Assembly: GCF_002105285.1 (NCBI RefSeq)
Contig: NZ_MUHR01000001.1
Location: forward strand, 372,001 to 436,000
DNA: 64,000 nucleotides
Direction: 5' to 3'
From: Planktotalea arctica
GTDB taxonomy: Bacteria > Pseudomonadota > Alphaproteobacteria > Rhodobacterales > Rhodobacteraceae
Part shown: positions 1 through 9,726 of the stretch, piece after piece
Layout of the letters: every line of letters begins with the position of its first letter
Position numbering within the stretch: the stretch's first letter is position 1
Translations under genes and position numbers: made by a program
The notes under the pieces: generated by a model
The model's database searches: none
The model's input: only the letters and a program-made list of their open reading frames with translations
What the model was told of the DNA's origin: nothing

Positions 1-1
1 T

Positions 2-136
2 ACGCAGCCCTGGCCGAAGCTACACGACTGTCTCGGCCGTTTTCTGGGCTCGGCCGAGTTTCAGGAGGTCATGGGCAAACATGCGTTTTGGCAGGTCAGC
101 GATGCGCCGACACCATTCCCGCCGCTTGAGCGGTAA
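2..136 (+). CDS. C-terminal fragment of a glutathione S-transferase-like protein (5' end outside window)
   Basis: The second reading frame is open from the window edge to a TAA at 134-136 and encodes the last 44 residues of a protein. The end contains a helix of the type FLGSAEFQEVM followed by HAFWQ and a proline-rich tail, which resembles the last helix of bacterial glutathione S-transferases. The N-terminal thioredoxin-like half and the glutathione-binding residues lie upstream of the window, so the family assignment rests only on this tail. Nothing can be said about the substrate. Confidence 0.45.
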   Translation, partial: TQPWPKLHDCLGRFLGSAEFQEVMGKHAFWQVSDAPTPFPPLER

Positions 137-145
137 TTCAGAGCG

Positions 146-457
146 CTAAGAGCACATCTGCTGCGCGCGCACTCCGAATTCCTTGTAGCGTTTCCAGAAG
201 ACTTCATGGCTGTAGCGATCCGACTGACGGATTTCCTGGCTGCGATGCGGGTCCTTGAAAAACGTTGCCGCCAGGCGTTGATCGGACGAGCTAAGCTGAC
301 CACGCGCGGCTTTCTGGATGCAGCTGCACAGGCGCCGATTCGCAGCCTTGCGGTCTGATTTCATACATGCGCGCTGCAACGTTCCTGCGTCCAGGGGGGC
401 GGGCACCACAGGTGCTAGTATTGCTGCCAAGGCAACTGTCAAAATGATGTGTTTCAT
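146..457 (-). CDS. Small secreted protein of unknown function, cysteine-containing
   Basis: A 103-residue protein starts at the ATG at 457, chosen because it is preceded by a purine-rich ribosome-binding site and opens with a clear signal peptide (MKHIILTVALAAIL, cleavage near PLDAG). A longer upstream extension has no signal-peptide sense and is not supported. The mature part is basic and has four cysteines (ACMK, RLCSC, QQMC), suggesting disulfides in the periplasm. Similar short proteins occur in Rhodobacteraceae, sometimes labelled arginine transporter, but nothing here supports transport. It is convergent with the GST-like gene fragment and divergent from lepA. Confidence 0.6.
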   Translation of the reverse strand: MKHIILTVALAAILAPVVPAPLDAGTLQRACMKSDRKAANRRLCSCIQKAARGQLSSSDQRLAATFFKDPHRSQEIRQSDRYSHEVFWKRYKEFGVRAQQMCS

Positions 458-656
458 GTCTCTGCCTTTTTGCCGGCATGGGCGCGGGTCTTGATGCCCA
501 TCGTCTCTCATGCTGGTTACTCTCGCGTTAATTATAGGGCAAAAACAGTAAAGTTTCAATTCCTGCGCTGGATCGGCGAGGCTTTGCCAATGGCCTAGCC
601 AGAAAGGGGTGCAGGCAGCGCTTGACCAAGGCGCGAATCCAACTCATATCCAGCAT

Positions 657-2456
657 ATGACAGAGCTGAACAAAATCCGTAATTTCTCGATCGTGGCACA
701 TATCGATCACGGGAAATCCACCCTCGCCGACCGCCTTATTCAAGAGACGGGCACGGTGAAGGATCGCGATATGAAAGAGCAAATGCTCGATGCGATGGAT
801 ATCGAACGCGAACGGGGCATCACCATCAAGGCCAACACGGTGCGCATTGATTATACTGCGGATGATGGGCAGGCTTATGTGCTGAACCTTATCGACACGC
901 CCGGTCACGTGGATTTCGCCTATGAGGTCTCCCGCTCCATGCGCGCGGTCGAAGGCTCTCTGCTGGTCGTCGACAGCTCGCAAGGGGTCGAGGCGCAAAC
1001 GCTGGCGAACGTCTATCATGCCATGGAAGCGGATCATGAGATTGTCCCGATCCTGAACAAGATCGACCTGCCCGCGTCCGATTGTGACCGCGTGGCAGAG
1101 CAGATCGAAGATGTAATAGGTATCGATGCGTCCGAAGCCATACAGGTCTCCGCAAAGACCGGGCAGGGCATTCACGAAACGCTCGAAGCGATCGTGACGC
1201 GCCTTCCCGCGCCCAAGGGCGAGCGCGACGCGCCGCTCAAAGCGATGCTGGTTGACAGTTGGTATGATGCCTATCTGGGCGTGATTGTTCTGGTGCGTAT
1301 TATCGACGGAACCTTGAAAAAAGGTGAACGCATCCGGATGCTGTCGAACGATACGGTGCACCACGTGGACCGCATCGGTGTGTTTCGTCCGCAAATGGAA
1401 GTCATTGACGAACTTGGCCCCGGCGAAATTGGTTTTCTGACGGCCTCTATCAAACAAGTGCGCGACACGCGCGTGGGCGACACGATCACCCATGAGCGCA
1501 AAGGCACAACAGATGCGCTGCCCGGTTTCAAACCTGCGCAGCCTGTGGTTTTCTGTGGCCTTTTCCCTGTCGATAGCGCCGAATTCGAAGACTTGCGCGA
1601 CGCGATTGACAAACTGGCGCTGAATGATGCGAGCTTTAGTTTCGAAATGGAAACCTCTGCGGCGCTGGGCTTTGGCTTTCGTTGTGGCTTTCTCGGCCTG
1701 CTGCATCTCGAGGTTATTCGCGACCGGATCGAGCGTGAATATGACATTGATCTGATCACGACCGCACCCTCGGTGATTTATCATATCCACATGAAAAGTG
1801 GCGAGATGATGGAGCTTCACAATCCCGCCGACATGCCCGACATGACCTTTGTCGATCACATGCAAGAGCCACGTATCAAGGCGACGATTTTGGTGCCGGA
1901 TGAATATCTTGGCGATGTCCTGAAGCTATGTCAGGACCGTCGCGGAATTCAGCAAGACCTGACCTATGCAGGCACGCGTGCGATGGTGGTTTATGATTTG
2001 CCGCTGAACGAAGTGGTCTTTGATTTTTATGACCGCCTTAAATCTGTGACCAAGGGCTACGCGAGCTTCGATTATCAGATTTTGGGATATCGCGAAGATC
2101 ATCTGGTCAAAATGTCGATCCTCGTGAACGATGAACCTGTCGATGCGCTTTCCACGATGGTGCACCGGGACCGCGCGGAAATGCGTGGGCGGGCGATGGT
2201 GGAAAAGCTGAAAGATCTTATTCCGCGCCATATGTTCAAGATCCCGATCCAAGCGGCGATTGGTGGCAAGGTCATCGCGCGCGAGACATTGTCCGCGATG
2301 CGCAAGGACGTAACCGCGAAATGCTATGGCGGCGATGCGACCCGCAAGAAGAAACTGCTGGAAAAGCAAAAAGCGGGCAAGAAGAAGATGCGCCAATTCG
2401 GCAAAGTCGATATCCCTCAGGAAGCGTTCATTTCCGCGCTCAAGATGGACGGGTAG
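657..2456 (+). CDS. lepA: Elongation factor 4 (back-translocase LepA)
   Basis: LepA is a ribosome-associated GTPase that back-translocates or remodels stalled elongating ribosomes. The 599-residue length from the ATG at 657 is the family norm; an upstream start at 609 would add 16 residues that do not match the family. The GTPase motifs are all present: AHIDHGKST at residues 14-22, DTPGH at 80-84 and NKID at 134-137. The LepA-specific C-terminal part follows, with a basic tail ([15 protein letters not shown]). The gene stands alone on the plus strand, convergent with the SDR gene at 2474 with only 17 nt between the stops. Confidence 0.97.
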   Translation: MTELNKIRNFSIVAHIDHGKSTLADRLIQETGTVKDRDMKEQMLDAMDIERERGITIKANTVRIDYTADDGQAYVLNLIDTPGHVDFAYEVSRSMRAVEGSLLVVDSSQGVEAQTLANVYHAMEADHEIVPILNKIDLPASDCDRVAEQIEDVIGIDASEAIQVSAKTGQGIHETLEAIVTRLPAPKGERDAPLKAMLVDSWYDAYLGVIVLVRIIDGTLKKGERIRMLSNDTVHHVDRIGVFRPQMEVIDELGPGEIGFLTASIKQVRDTRVGDTITHERKGTTDALPGFKPAQPVVFCGLFPVDSAEFEDLRDAIDKLALNDASFSFEMETSAALGFGFRCGFLGLLHLEVIRDRIEREYDIDLITTAPSVIYHIHMKSGEMMELHNPADMPDMTFVDHMQEPRIKATILVPDEYLGDVLKLCQDRRGIQQDLTYAGTRAMVVYDLPLNEVVFDFYDRLKSVTKGYASFDYQILGYREDHLVKMSILVNDEPVDALSTMVHRDRAEMRGRAMVEKLKDLIPRHMFKIPIQAAIGGKVIARETLSAMRKDVTAKCYGGDATRKKKLLEKQKAGKKKMRQFGKVDIPQEAFISALKMDG

Positions 2457-2473
2457 CGCACTTGTGTTGATCG

Positions 2474-3232
2474 TTATGCGCCTTTGATATTGCGCTCCAT
2501 CAAACGCTGGAACAGGCGCGGCGAGAGTGCGTTGATCCACCACGACAGCCGCGCGATGCGTCCGACTGGAATGAAGGGTCGCCCTTTGGCATATCCGGCC
2601 AGAATGATCTTGGCCGCAGCATCGGGCGTCATATAATCCAAGCCGTCACGCGCCGATCCGGGGCGCAGCATACCATCGTTCATAGGGGCCGCATTGCCGA
2701 TATTGGTTGCCACGAAACTTGGCGCGGCGATTAAGGTGCGCACACCGTGCTCTGCCTCTTCCGAGCGCAGCGAAGCGAAAAACCCCTGCAACGCATGTTT
2801 GGACGCAGCATAGGCGGCACGATGATAGAGTGGCGAAAATCCGGCGACGGATGAGATGGCCAGATGCGTGCCTTTGCTGGCGCGCAAGGGCGCTAGAAAC
2901 CCGCGCGCGAGGGCAGTGGCCGCGAAATAATTGATTTCGAAAAGGCGGCGATGTGCGGTGTCTTTGGTGTCCTCGAAGCTGGCGATCTGCGAGACGCCTG
3001 CGTTGTAGATCACCAGATCAATGCTGGTGTGCGCGTCGAGGATTTCTGCGACGGTATCGTCCAAAGCAACGCCATCCGTCAGGTCGACTTGGTAGGCGCT
3101 CAATCGGTCATTCAGTTCAAGCGCGCTGATATCAATATCAAGCGCGACCACATGCCAGCCCTGCGTAATAAGCCGCGCCGTTAACGCGCGGCCGAGCCCG
3201 CCTGCGCCGCCGGAAATCACGACGGTTTTCAT
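2474..3232 (-). CDS. Short-chain dehydrogenase/reductase (last gene of FMO-transporter-SDR operon)
   Basis: This 252-residue classical SDR has the N-terminal dinucleotide-binding motif SGGAGGLG and the active-site YxxxK in AAYAASKHAL, preceded by the catalytic serine in AISSVAGF. The ATG at 3232 overlaps the TGA of the upstream gene by 4 nt (ATGA), which fixes the start and implies translational coupling. It ends a four-gene operon with a flavin monooxygenase, a BASS-family transporter and a second, extended SDR. It probably oxidises or reduces an alcohol/ketone made by the monooxygenase, but the substrate is unknown. Confidence 0.85.
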   Translation of the reverse strand: MKTVVISGGAGGLGRALTARLITQGWHVVALDIDISALELNDRLSAYQVDLTDGVALDDTVAEILDAHTSIDLVIYNAGVSQIASFEDTKDTAHRRLFEINYFAATALARGFLAPLRASKGTHLAISSVAGFSPLYHRAAYAASKHALQGFFASLRSEEAEHGVRTLIAAPSFVATNIGNAAPMNDGMLRPGSARDGLDYMTPDAAAKIILAGYAKGRPFIPVGRIARLSWWINALSPRLFQRLMERNIKGA

Positions 3233-4167
3233 AAACCCACGCTTTCGCGCCACAGATCGAACACTTCGCTGGAGGTTTTGTCAGGGATATAGCCAAAATC
3301 CCTTTTCAGCGCGTCATTCGCAAGGACGGGGCGGTATTGCAAGAACCTCACTTGCTCGGGACCATAGCGGGACAGGCCCAGCGGTTTGGCGAGGGCTAGC
3401 GCGACCTTGAGCACCCATGCAGGCAAGCGCAGAACGGGTTTTTTCAAGCGCGCAGCAATTTCTGTAACGCCAAGCGCGCCGTCGCCTGCGACGTTGTAGA
3501 TGCCTGCCGGTCCGTCCGTTGCTGCACGCATCACTATGCGTGCCAGATCACGGGTCCAAATGAACACGAAGGGGCTTTCGCTGCCTTTGATCGCGAGCAA
3601 GCGAGGCTTGTGAAACAGAGCGGTGATCTGATTGTCCGTTCCGGCACCAAGGACAGTGCCGACGCGCAGCACGACTTGCTCTAGCTGCGGCGCGTCGCTG
3701 CGCGCCTTGGCCAGCATTTCCTCGACCTGTCGTTTGTGATCGGCATAGGCGAATTCACGGTTCCCGCGGCATGGATCGCTTTCGCACAAGGGCACCGGAT
3801 TGTCGGCGTGATAGCCGTAGGCAGCGCCCGAACTGGTCACTACAAAGCGGCGCACGCCGTGTTTGATGCAGGCGTCGAGCACGTTGCGCGTGCCTTGCAC
3901 ATCGACCGCTTGGGCGACTTGGCGCCCCATCCCTGGTGGCGGCGTGACGATTGAGGCAAGATGCACGACGACGTCGGGTTTGATATCGTTGATCACGATT
4001 TCCACGTCCTCGCCCGTGACGTCGAGCAGGCGAAACGCAATACCGTGCGGCAGGTCTTTGCCGGAAAGATCGCTCGCGATGATATCGTTGAGGCCCGCCG
4101 ACACCATCTCGCCAATAAGGGCGCGGCCGATCATGCCTGATGCCCCTGTGATCAGAACGCAGCTCAT
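3229..4167 (-). CDS. NAD-dependent epimerase/dehydratase family (extended SDR) oxidoreductase
   Basis: The 312-residue protein has the extended-SDR nucleotide-binding motif TGASGMIG at residues 7-14, the conserved VVHLAS segment, a catalytic serine in VVTSSGAAYG and the YADHK active-site motif. The family includes sugar epimerases, 3-beta-hydroxysteroid dehydrogenases and carbonyl reductases, so sequence alone does not give the substrate. Both ends overlap neighbours by 4 nt: its start at 4167 with the stop of the BASS transporter and its stop with the start of the following SDR. The context with a flavin monooxygenase suggests a role in breakdown of a carbonyl or alcohol compound. Confidence 0.82.
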   Translation of the reverse strand: MSCVLITGASGMIGRALIGEMVSAGLNDIIASDLSGKDLPHGIAFRLLDVTGEDVEIVINDIKPDVVVHLASIVTPPPGMGRQVAQAVDVQGTRNVLDACIKHGVRRFVVTSSGAAYGYHADNPVPLCESDPCRGNREFAYADHKRQVEEMLAKARSDAPQLEQVVLRVGTVLGAGTDNQITALFHKPRLLAIKGSESPFVFIWTRDLARIVMRAATDGPAGIYNVAGDGALGVTEIAARLKKPVLRLPAWVLKVALALAKPLGLSRYGPEQVRFLQYRPVLANDALKRDFGYIPDKTSSEVFDLWRESVGL

Positions 4168-5060
4168 CGCGGGGCCTTTGTGCGTGCCCAGTATTTCGCG
4201 AGGGCAATGCCGGAAATTGCGTGCCAGATACCCCAGAAGGCGGCGACGACGGCCATGCCGCCAAGCCCGCCGAAGAAGCCGAAGATCAACACCAACCCGA
4301 GACCGGAATTTTGAATGCCGGTTTCGATGGTGATCGCGCGGCGGTCATAAGATGTGACGCCTGCGAGCGTCGCCAGTGTGAACCCTGTTCCAAGCGCGAT
4401 CGCGTTATGGGCGATCACCAATGCGATGATGACCCCTGCGAGGCTTAGGAAACTTGCCCAGTTCGCCCCGATTGCGACAAGGATGAAGGCGACAAAGATA
4501 GTCATGGACAGCCATTGAAGCGGTTTTCGAATGCGCGCGGTGAGGGCTGGTTTTGTGTGGTTGAGCCAGATGCCAAGTGCGAGCGGCAGGATCAGCATGA
4601 ATCCGACTGTGATCGCTACCGAAACAGGGTCGATCTGGGTCGCTTGCAAAATTGCGCACGTGGGGGCGTAAAGGCTGCCCCAAAAGGCGATGTTGAGCGG
4701 CGTGAGAAAAATCGCGCCAACAGTGGCGAGTGCGGTCATGGAGACGGAAAGCGCAGAATTTCCGCCTGCGCGGTGGGTGATGAAATTCGAGATATTTCCA
4801 CCCGGGCAGGCCGCGACAAGGATCAGGCCAAGCGCGACGGAAGGCGTCGGAGCGGCAAGGAAGACGAGGCAAAAGGTGAGTGCGGGCAGAAACAGAAACT
4901 GCGAAATCAACCCGACGATGAGCGGCTTGGGGGCGCGCGCGAGCGCCTTGAAATCGCGCGGAAGCAGATCGATCGCGATGGAAAACATCACGATCGCTAG
5001 GATCGCGTTCAGCGCCAACAAGGAGCTGGCGCTGAAAGTGAGGGCGACATCATCGATCAT
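4164..5060 (-). CDS. Bile acid:sodium symporter (BASS) family transporter
   Basis: A 298-residue, very hydrophobic protein with about nine or ten predicted membrane helices. The segment LVAACPGGNISNFIT, with its Pro-Gly-Gly-Asn crossover, is the hallmark of the BASS/SBF fold, in which crossed discontinuous helices bind sodium and an organic anion. The length matches family members that import organic acids such as pyruvate, pantothenate or bile acids. It overlaps the FMO stop and the epimerase start by 4 nt each. In this operon it most plausibly brings in the substrate of the monooxygenase. The transported compound is not predictable. Confidence 0.87.
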   Translation of the reverse strand: MIDDVALTFSASSLLALNAILAIVMFSIAIDLLPRDFKALARAPKPLIVGLISQFLFLPALTFCLVFLAAPTPSVALGLILVAACPGGNISNFITHRAGGNSALSVSMTALATVGAIFLTPLNIAFWGSLYAPTCAILQATQIDPVSVAITVGFMLILPLALGIWLNHTKPALTARIRKPLQWLSMTIFVAFILVAIGANWASFLSLAGVIIALVIAHNAIALGTGFTLATLAGVTSYDRRAITIETGIQNSGLGLVLIFGFFGGLGGMAVVAAFWGIWHAISGIALAKYWARTKAPR

Positions 5061-6373
5061 GGTTTCGCCCCGCCCAGTTTTCTGATCCAGCCTGTGACGG
5101 CTTTGCGGTAGGTCGCCTTATCTACGTAATACGCCATGCGCGCGAGGTTGAGATAATTCATCCCGCCCGTGGCGCGCTGGAACCCTTTGGCTTTCTCTGA
5201 CTGGAGGCCCTTGGCGCTTTGCGTACCTGCTCTCAGGGCTTTGATGTAGCGCACGACCATCTCGGCCTGCTCATGGCGCCCTTGCCAGCCAAGGCCGCTG
5301 GCCTCGACCATGCCGAGCACGAAAAGATCATCGCGGCCCGGGTGCATGGCGTTGAGGAAGAGATGCGGCGCATCGCCTTGCCAGTTAAGGTGCTGCTTTT
5401 CGATGAACGGATAGTCGAGCCTGTAGCCTGTAGCCGCGAGGATCATGTCGTACTCTCCGCTGGTGCCATCGGTGAAATGCACGGTTTTCCCGTCCATGTG
5501 ATCAACGTCAGGGCGGATTTTCAAATCACCGTGGCCTGCATGATAAAGAACGAGTGAGTTCACGACAGGATGGCTCTCGTAGAGTTTGTAATCGGGCTTG
5601 GGAAAGCCGTATTTCTGCGGATTGCCGACGAACCATTTGAGGATGGTCTGATCAATGGGCCGCTTGAGCCACATGGGCAATTTGATCGCGCCGCCCATGG
5701 TGTCTGCGGGTTTGCCAAAGACGTATTTTGGTACGAAATAGTAGCCTCGGCGCATGGACAGGTCAGTGCTTTTGCCATGGTGAATTGCATCGACGGCGAT
5801 ATCACAGCCGGAATTGCCCGCGCCGATCACAAGCACGCGTTTGTCGGTGAATTGCGTGGGGGCGCGGTAATGGGAGGCGTGAATCAACTCGCCTGTGAAA
5901 GCGCCCTTGAAGGCGGGCATGTTCGGCGCGCTCAGGGTGCCGTTGGCGATCATCACGCCTGCGAATGTTGCGCTGTGTTCGCCGGCTCCGTCGCGCCATG
6001 TGACGCGCCAGCCCTCTCCTGAACGGCCGAGTGGTTCGCAGGTTAGAACCTCTGCACCAAAGTGGTATTTTTCGTAGAGATCAAAATGCTTGGCGAAGTC
6101 GTGAAAGTATTGCTTTAGCGCATTGTGCGAGGGGTATTCGGCAACGTCTTCGCGCATGGGAAAGTCGGTGAATTCAGTCATGCGTTTTGAGGAAATCAAA
6201 TGCGCGCTGTCGTACATGGTGGAGCGTGGCCCGTCGATATCCCACAGGCCGCCCACGTCTGAATGAAGCTCGAAGCCCTGAAACGCGATATCGTGCTGGG
6301 CCATCAATTTGGCCGCTGCAAGGCCCATCGGGCCTGCGCCTATGAGTGCGATTTGTTTAGATGTGCCTGTCAT
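5057..6373 (-). CDS. Flavin-containing monooxygenase (class B), first gene of a four-gene operon
   Basis: The 438-residue protein carries the FAD-binding GAGPMG at residues 12-17, the NADPH-binding GAGNSG at 183-188 and, between them, FTGELIHASHY at 158-168, which fits the FMO/Baeyer-Villiger signature FxGxxxHxxxY. Such enzymes use NADPH and oxygen to oxygenate soft nucleophiles (N, S) or insert oxygen next to ketones. It leads the operon FMO-BASS transporter-epimerase-SDR, all joined by 4-nt overlaps. It does not match the trimethylamine monooxygenase Tmm closely as far as can be judged by eye. An N-oxide, S-oxide or ester product are all possible. Confidence 0.88.
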   Translation of the reverse strand: MTGTSKQIALIGAGPMGLAAAKLMAQHDIAFQGFELHSDVGGLWDIDGPRSTMYDSAHLISSKRMTEFTDFPMREDVAEYPSHNALKQYFHDFAKHFDLYEKYHFGAEVLTCEPLGRSGEGWRVTWRDGAGEHSATFAGVMIANGTLSAPNMPAFKGAFTGELIHASHYRAPTQFTDKRVLVIGAGNSGCDIAVDAIHHGKSTDLSMRRGYYFVPKYVFGKPADTMGGAIKLPMWLKRPIDQTILKWFVGNPQKYGFPKPDYKLYESHPVVNSLVLYHAGHGDLKIRPDVDHMDGKTVHFTDGTSGEYDMILAATGYRLDYPFIEKQHLNWQGDAPHLFLNAMHPGRDDLFVLGMVEASGLGWQGRHEQAEMVVRYIKALRAGTQSAKGLQSEKAKGFQRATGGMNYLNLARMAYYVDKATYRKAVTGWIRKLGGAKP

Positions 6374-6456
6374 GCGTGTCCCCTTGTGCGTCAGATTGGC
6401 AAAGGTTTTCGCAAAAGGCGAGAGGGGATGTGCGACTTGTTAGATGAGGCTGTGCT

Positions 6457-6535
6457 TGGGGCGGGGTAGGGGCGCTGCCCCCGTCTCGGCAAGCCGAGCC
6501 TCCCCCGAGGTATTTTGGGACCAGAGAAGTATAGG
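6457..6535. repeat. Roseobacter-type palindromic intergenic repeat, copy 1
   Basis: The gap between the FMO and icd genes holds a GC-rich unit: a GGGGC...GCCCC hairpin, then TCTCGGCAAGCCGAG, then a CTCCCCCGAGGTATTTTGG tail. The same order of parts recurs at 42288, 51113 and, more diverged, 38431 and 32172. It is a dispersed repeat rather than a gene-specific element. It lies downstream of nothing on the plus strand and 5' of the FMO on the minus strand. Confidence 0.75.
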
Positions 6536-6572
6536 GCCGCGCGAGAGTTTGGCGTGCGTGGCCCCGATGTGT

Positions 6573-8777
6573 TTAGCCAATAATGGCGTTCAACGTGGCC
6601 GAGGGGCGCATCACAGCGGCTGTTTTGGCCGCGTCGCCGTGATAGTAACCGCCAAGGTCAACAGCGGGGCCTTGGGCGGTGGCGAGTTCGGAAAGGATCG
6701 CAGTTTCATTTGACGCCAGCGCCGTCGCGATAGGCGCAAAGTGTGCAGCGAGTTCTGCGTCATCCGTTTGCGCCGCGAGCGCTTCGGCCCAGTAGCGCGC
6801 GAACCAATAGTGGCTGTCGCGGTTGTCCGGCTCGCCTACTTTGCGGCTTGGTGAGCGATTGTCGTCAAGGATGCCTTGTGTCGCGGCATCAACGGCTTGT
6901 CCTAGAACGCGCGCTTTCTCGTTGGAGCGTGCGTCGGCGAGGAACTGTAGGCTTTCCCCCAATGCGCAGAACTCACCAAGGCTGTCCCAGCGCAGATGGT
7001 TTTGCTCCATAAGCTGCTGAACGTGCTTGGGGGCAGAGCCGCCAGCGCCGGTTTCAAACAAACCACCACCTTGCATGAGTTTCACGATGGAGAGCATCTT
7101 GGCAGAAGTCGCCAGTTCGAGGATTGGAAACAGGTCGGTGAGGTAGTCGCGCAGCACGTTGCCGGTGATTGCGATGGAGTTTTCGCCTTTGGTGATTGTC
7201 TCCAAGGACGCGCGCGTCGCGGCGCGGGGTGCCATGATCTGGAACTTGTCGGCAACGCCCTGCGCCTCAAGGATCGGTGTGACGTATTTGATCAATTCAG
7301 CGTCATGGGCGCGGTCCGCATCAAGCCAGAAGATTGCTTCAAATCCTTCCGACCTTTGACGCGAAATCGCGAGGTTCACCCAGTCTTCAATGGGTGCCTT
7401 GCGCGTGGAAGCAGAGCGCCAGATGTCGCCTTCCTCTACCTTATGCTCGTGCAGGACCGTGCCATCATCAAGGATCATGCGAACCGTACCGGCGGCAGGC
7501 ATTTCGAATGTTGTGGGGTGCGAGCCGTACTCTTCCGCCTTTTGCGCCATAAGGCCGATGTTTTGCACAGTGCCTGCGGTGGCCGGGTTCAGTGCGCCGT
7601 TTTCTTTGAAGAACTTCACCGACTCGTCATATACGGGCGCGTAGGAGTTGTCGGGAATAACGCAGTTTGCATCGGATTCGCTGCCATCAGGGCCCCAGCC
7701 TTTTCCGCCAGCGCGGATCAATGCGGGCATGGAGGCGTCGATGATAACATCGGAGGGGACATGCAGGTTGGTGATGCCCTTGTCGCTGTCCACCATGTAG
7801 AGCGGCGGGCGTTTTTTCATGCAGGCGTCAATCGCAGCCATAATTGCAGGCTGGTCTTTGACGCGCGCAAGCAAATCACCCATGCCGGAATTGGGGTTCA
7901 CCCCGAGGTCGGCCATTTCAGCGCCGAAGATGTCGAAGACCGGAGCGAGGAACACCTTGACCGCATGACCGAAGATGATCGGATCAGACACCTTCATCAT
8001 CGTAGCTTTCATGTGCAGCGAGAAGAGCGTGCCGTCTGCTTTGGTGCTGTCGATCTCTGCGGCGAGAAATCTATCCAGCGCGGCGGCGCTCATGAAGGTG
8101 GCATCGACAACTGTGCCAGCGGGGTAGGAGAGGCCCTCTTTCAGGACAGTTTCGCCGGTTGCGGTTTCTAACACGATCTTGGCAGTGGCCTCAGTGGGCA
8201 GAGTCGCGGATTTCTCGTTGGAGAAGAAATCGCCGCCTTCCATTGCCGAGACGCGGGTTTTGCTGTCGGCCGTCCATTTGCCCATGCGGTGCGGGTTGTT
8301 CTGCGCGTAGCTTTTTACCGCTTTGGCGGCGCGGCGATCGGAATTGCCCTCGCGCAGGACCGGGTTCACGGCAGAGCCTTTGATCGTGTCGTATTTCGCA
8401 CGGATCACTTTTTCTGCGTCTGTGGAAGGTGTCTCGGGGTAGTCGGGCAGGCCGAAGCCTTGGGATTGAAGCTCTTTCACGGCGGCGACCAGTTGCGGCA
8501 CGGAGGCGGAGATGTTGGGCAGCTTGATCACGTTGGCTTCGGGCGTTTTCACCAACTTACCAAGTTCTGCGAGGTCGTCGGACTGGCGTTGAACCTCGCT
8601 CAGATACTCAGGAAAGGTCGCAAGAATACGGCCCGCGAGGGAGATATCTTTGGTCCCCACGGACACGCCGGCGGCTGCGGCGAATTTCTGGATGATCGGC
8701 AGGAAGGAGGCGGAGGCCAGTTCTGGCGCTTCGTCGACCTTGGTGTAAATGATGTCGGGTGTGTTGTTGTTGGACAT
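6573..8777 (-). CDS. icd: Isocitrate dehydrogenase, NADP-dependent, monomeric type
   Basis: This 734-residue protein matches the about 80-kDa single-chain isocitrate dehydrogenase family throughout (opening with a [12 protein letters not shown] segment; internal blocks such as [18 protein letters not shown] and [14 protein letters not shown]). It converts isocitrate and NADP+ to 2-oxoglutarate, CO2 and NADPH in the TCA cycle. Monomeric IDH replaces or accompanies the homodimeric enzyme in several alphaproteobacteria. The start at 8777 has a GAGG-type ribosome-binding site. A doubled GTATAC motif lies 71-86 nt upstream and may be an operator or part of the promoter. Confidence 0.96.
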   Translation of the reverse strand: MSNNNTPDIIYTKVDEAPELASASFLPIIQKFAAAAGVSVGTKDISLAGRILATFPEYLSEVQRQSDDLAELGKLVKTPEANVIKLPNISASVPQLVAAVKELQSQGFGLPDYPETPSTDAEKVIRAKYDTIKGSAVNPVLREGNSDRRAAKAVKSYAQNNPHRMGKWTADSKTRVSAMEGGDFFSNEKSATLPTEATAKIVLETATGETVLKEGLSYPAGTVVDATFMSAAALDRFLAAEIDSTKADGTLFSLHMKATMMKVSDPIIFGHAVKVFLAPVFDIFGAEMADLGVNPNSGMGDLLARVKDQPAIMAAIDACMKKRPPLYMVDSDKGITNLHVPSDVIIDASMPALIRAGGKGWGPDGSESDANCVIPDNSYAPVYDESVKFFKENGALNPATAGTVQNIGLMAQKAEEYGSHPTTFEMPAAGTVRMILDDGTVLHEHKVEEGDIWRSASTRKAPIEDWVNLAISRQRSEGFEAIFWLDADRAHDAELIKYVTPILEAQGVADKFQIMAPRAATRASLETITKGENSIAITGNVLRDYLTDLFPILELATSAKMLSIVKLMQGGGLFETGAGGSAPKHVQQLMEQNHLRWDSLGEFCALGESLQFLADARSNEKARVLGQAVDAATQGILDDNRSPSRKVGEPDNRDSHYWFARYWAEALAAQTDDAELAAHFAPIATALASNETAILSELATAQGPAVDLGGYYHGDAAKTAAVMRPSATLNAIIG

Positions 8778-8847
8778 GGGAAACCTCTTGGATTGCCGTG
8801 GGCTGGATTTGAGGTGTCCTTAGTGGATGGCGCATGAGTCGTCTATA

Positions 8848-8863
8848 GTATACCGTTGTATAC
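8848..8863. promoter_or_regulatory. Doubled GTATAC motif upstream of icd
   Basis: GTATAC occurs at 8848-8853 and again at 8858-8863, so the centres of the two 6-bp palindromes are 10 bp apart, about one helical turn. On the minus strand this lies just upstream of icd and contains a TATACT that could serve as a -10 box. The arrangement would suit side-by-side binding of a regulator dimer. No regulator gene is adjacent, and the assignment is only a suggestion. Confidence 0.35.
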
Positions 8864-8877
8864 GTTGACGCAGCGGG

Positions 8878-9726
8878 TCAGCTTTTCTTGCTGTCATCCT
8901 CGATATTCAACGCTGCTTGTCCGCTATCACCCAGCGGGACTGACGCGAAAGGACCACCATGGCACATATGGGCAGGTTCATGGGGGTCGAGGAGGCCATC
9001 CTTTGCGAACATCGAGTGGGCGAATTGCTCGGCATTGTCCTTGGGGCGAAATCCGAGAAATGAGGCAGCGGCGTTGTCCACGGGCGCGCGATCATTGCGC
9101 GAAACGCCATAGCAAATCGTGAATCCCGTGACGGGTGTATCGACAGAGCGCTGCACGAGTTGGATCAGATCATCATAGCTGAGCCATGATCCGACCGAAC
9201 GCGTGTTGCCGACCTTGGCGCAGCTGTAAATGCGCAGGCAAACCGCTTCGATGCCGCGTTTTTCCCAGACCATGCGCGCAAGGTCTTCGGCGAAGCACTT
9301 GGACAGCCCGTAATAAGTGTCGGGGCGGTGGGGGACATCCGTGCCAATGAATTGGGTCTTGGGGTACATGCCGACGGCATGGATGGAAGAGGCATAGACG
9401 ATGCGGCGCACGCCGTTGCGGTGCGCAGCCTCCCAGATGTTATAGGCCCCGATGATGTTGGAGTGCAGGATCGCATCGAACGCAGCTTCGTCCCCGATCG
9501 CGCCGAAATGTATGATCATATCAGCGTCTTTGCTCAGCGCTTCAATTGCGCCCAGATCGCCAAGGTCTGCCTTGATGTATATCTCACCCGGGTAAAGCCC
9601 CCCGATGTCCTCGGCCAGATCGCTGGAGACCAGTGTTTCACACATCTTGGAGAGCGGTTCGCGCAGGTACGAGCCAAGGCGTCCAGCGGCCCCTGTCAGA
9701 ACGAGTTTCTTGAGCTTAACAGTCAT
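8878..9726 (-). CDS. Uronate dehydrogenase-like NAD(P)-dependent SDR
   Basis: The 282-residue extended SDR has TGAAGRLG at residues 11-18, an active-site serine in YASSIHAVG and DTYYGLSK with Tyr139 and Lys143. The DTYYGLSKCFAE block and the overall plan resemble uronate dehydrogenase (Udh), which oxidises D-glucuronate or D-galacturonate to the aldarolactone, though it is slightly longer than the roughly 265-residue Agrobacterium enzyme. The ATG at 9726 overlaps the upstream stop (TGATG). It ends the six-gene operon starting at 14518. No other sugar-acid genes are near, so another hydroxy-acid or sugar-like substrate is equally possible. Confidence 0.68.
   Translation of the reverse strand: MTVKLKKLVLTGAAGRLGSYLREPLSKMCETLVSSDLAEDIGGLYPGEIYIKADLGDLGAIEALSKDADMIIHFGAIGDEAAFDAILHSNIIGAYNIWEAAHRNGVRRIVYASSIHAVGMYPKTQFIGTDVPHRPDTYYGLSKCFAEDLARMVWEKRGIEAVCLRIYSCAKVGNTRSVGSWLSYDDLIQLVQRSVDTPVTGFTICYGVSRNDRAPVDNAAASFLGFRPKDNAEQFAHSMFAKDGLLDPHEPAHMCHGGPFASVPLGDSGQAALNIEDDSKKS

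Noticed and set aside
528-1865. Long open frame antisense to lepA (445 codons)
   Set aside because: It is fully inside the lepA gene on the other strand, has His/Arg-rich nonsense composition and no family resemblance; lepA is certain.
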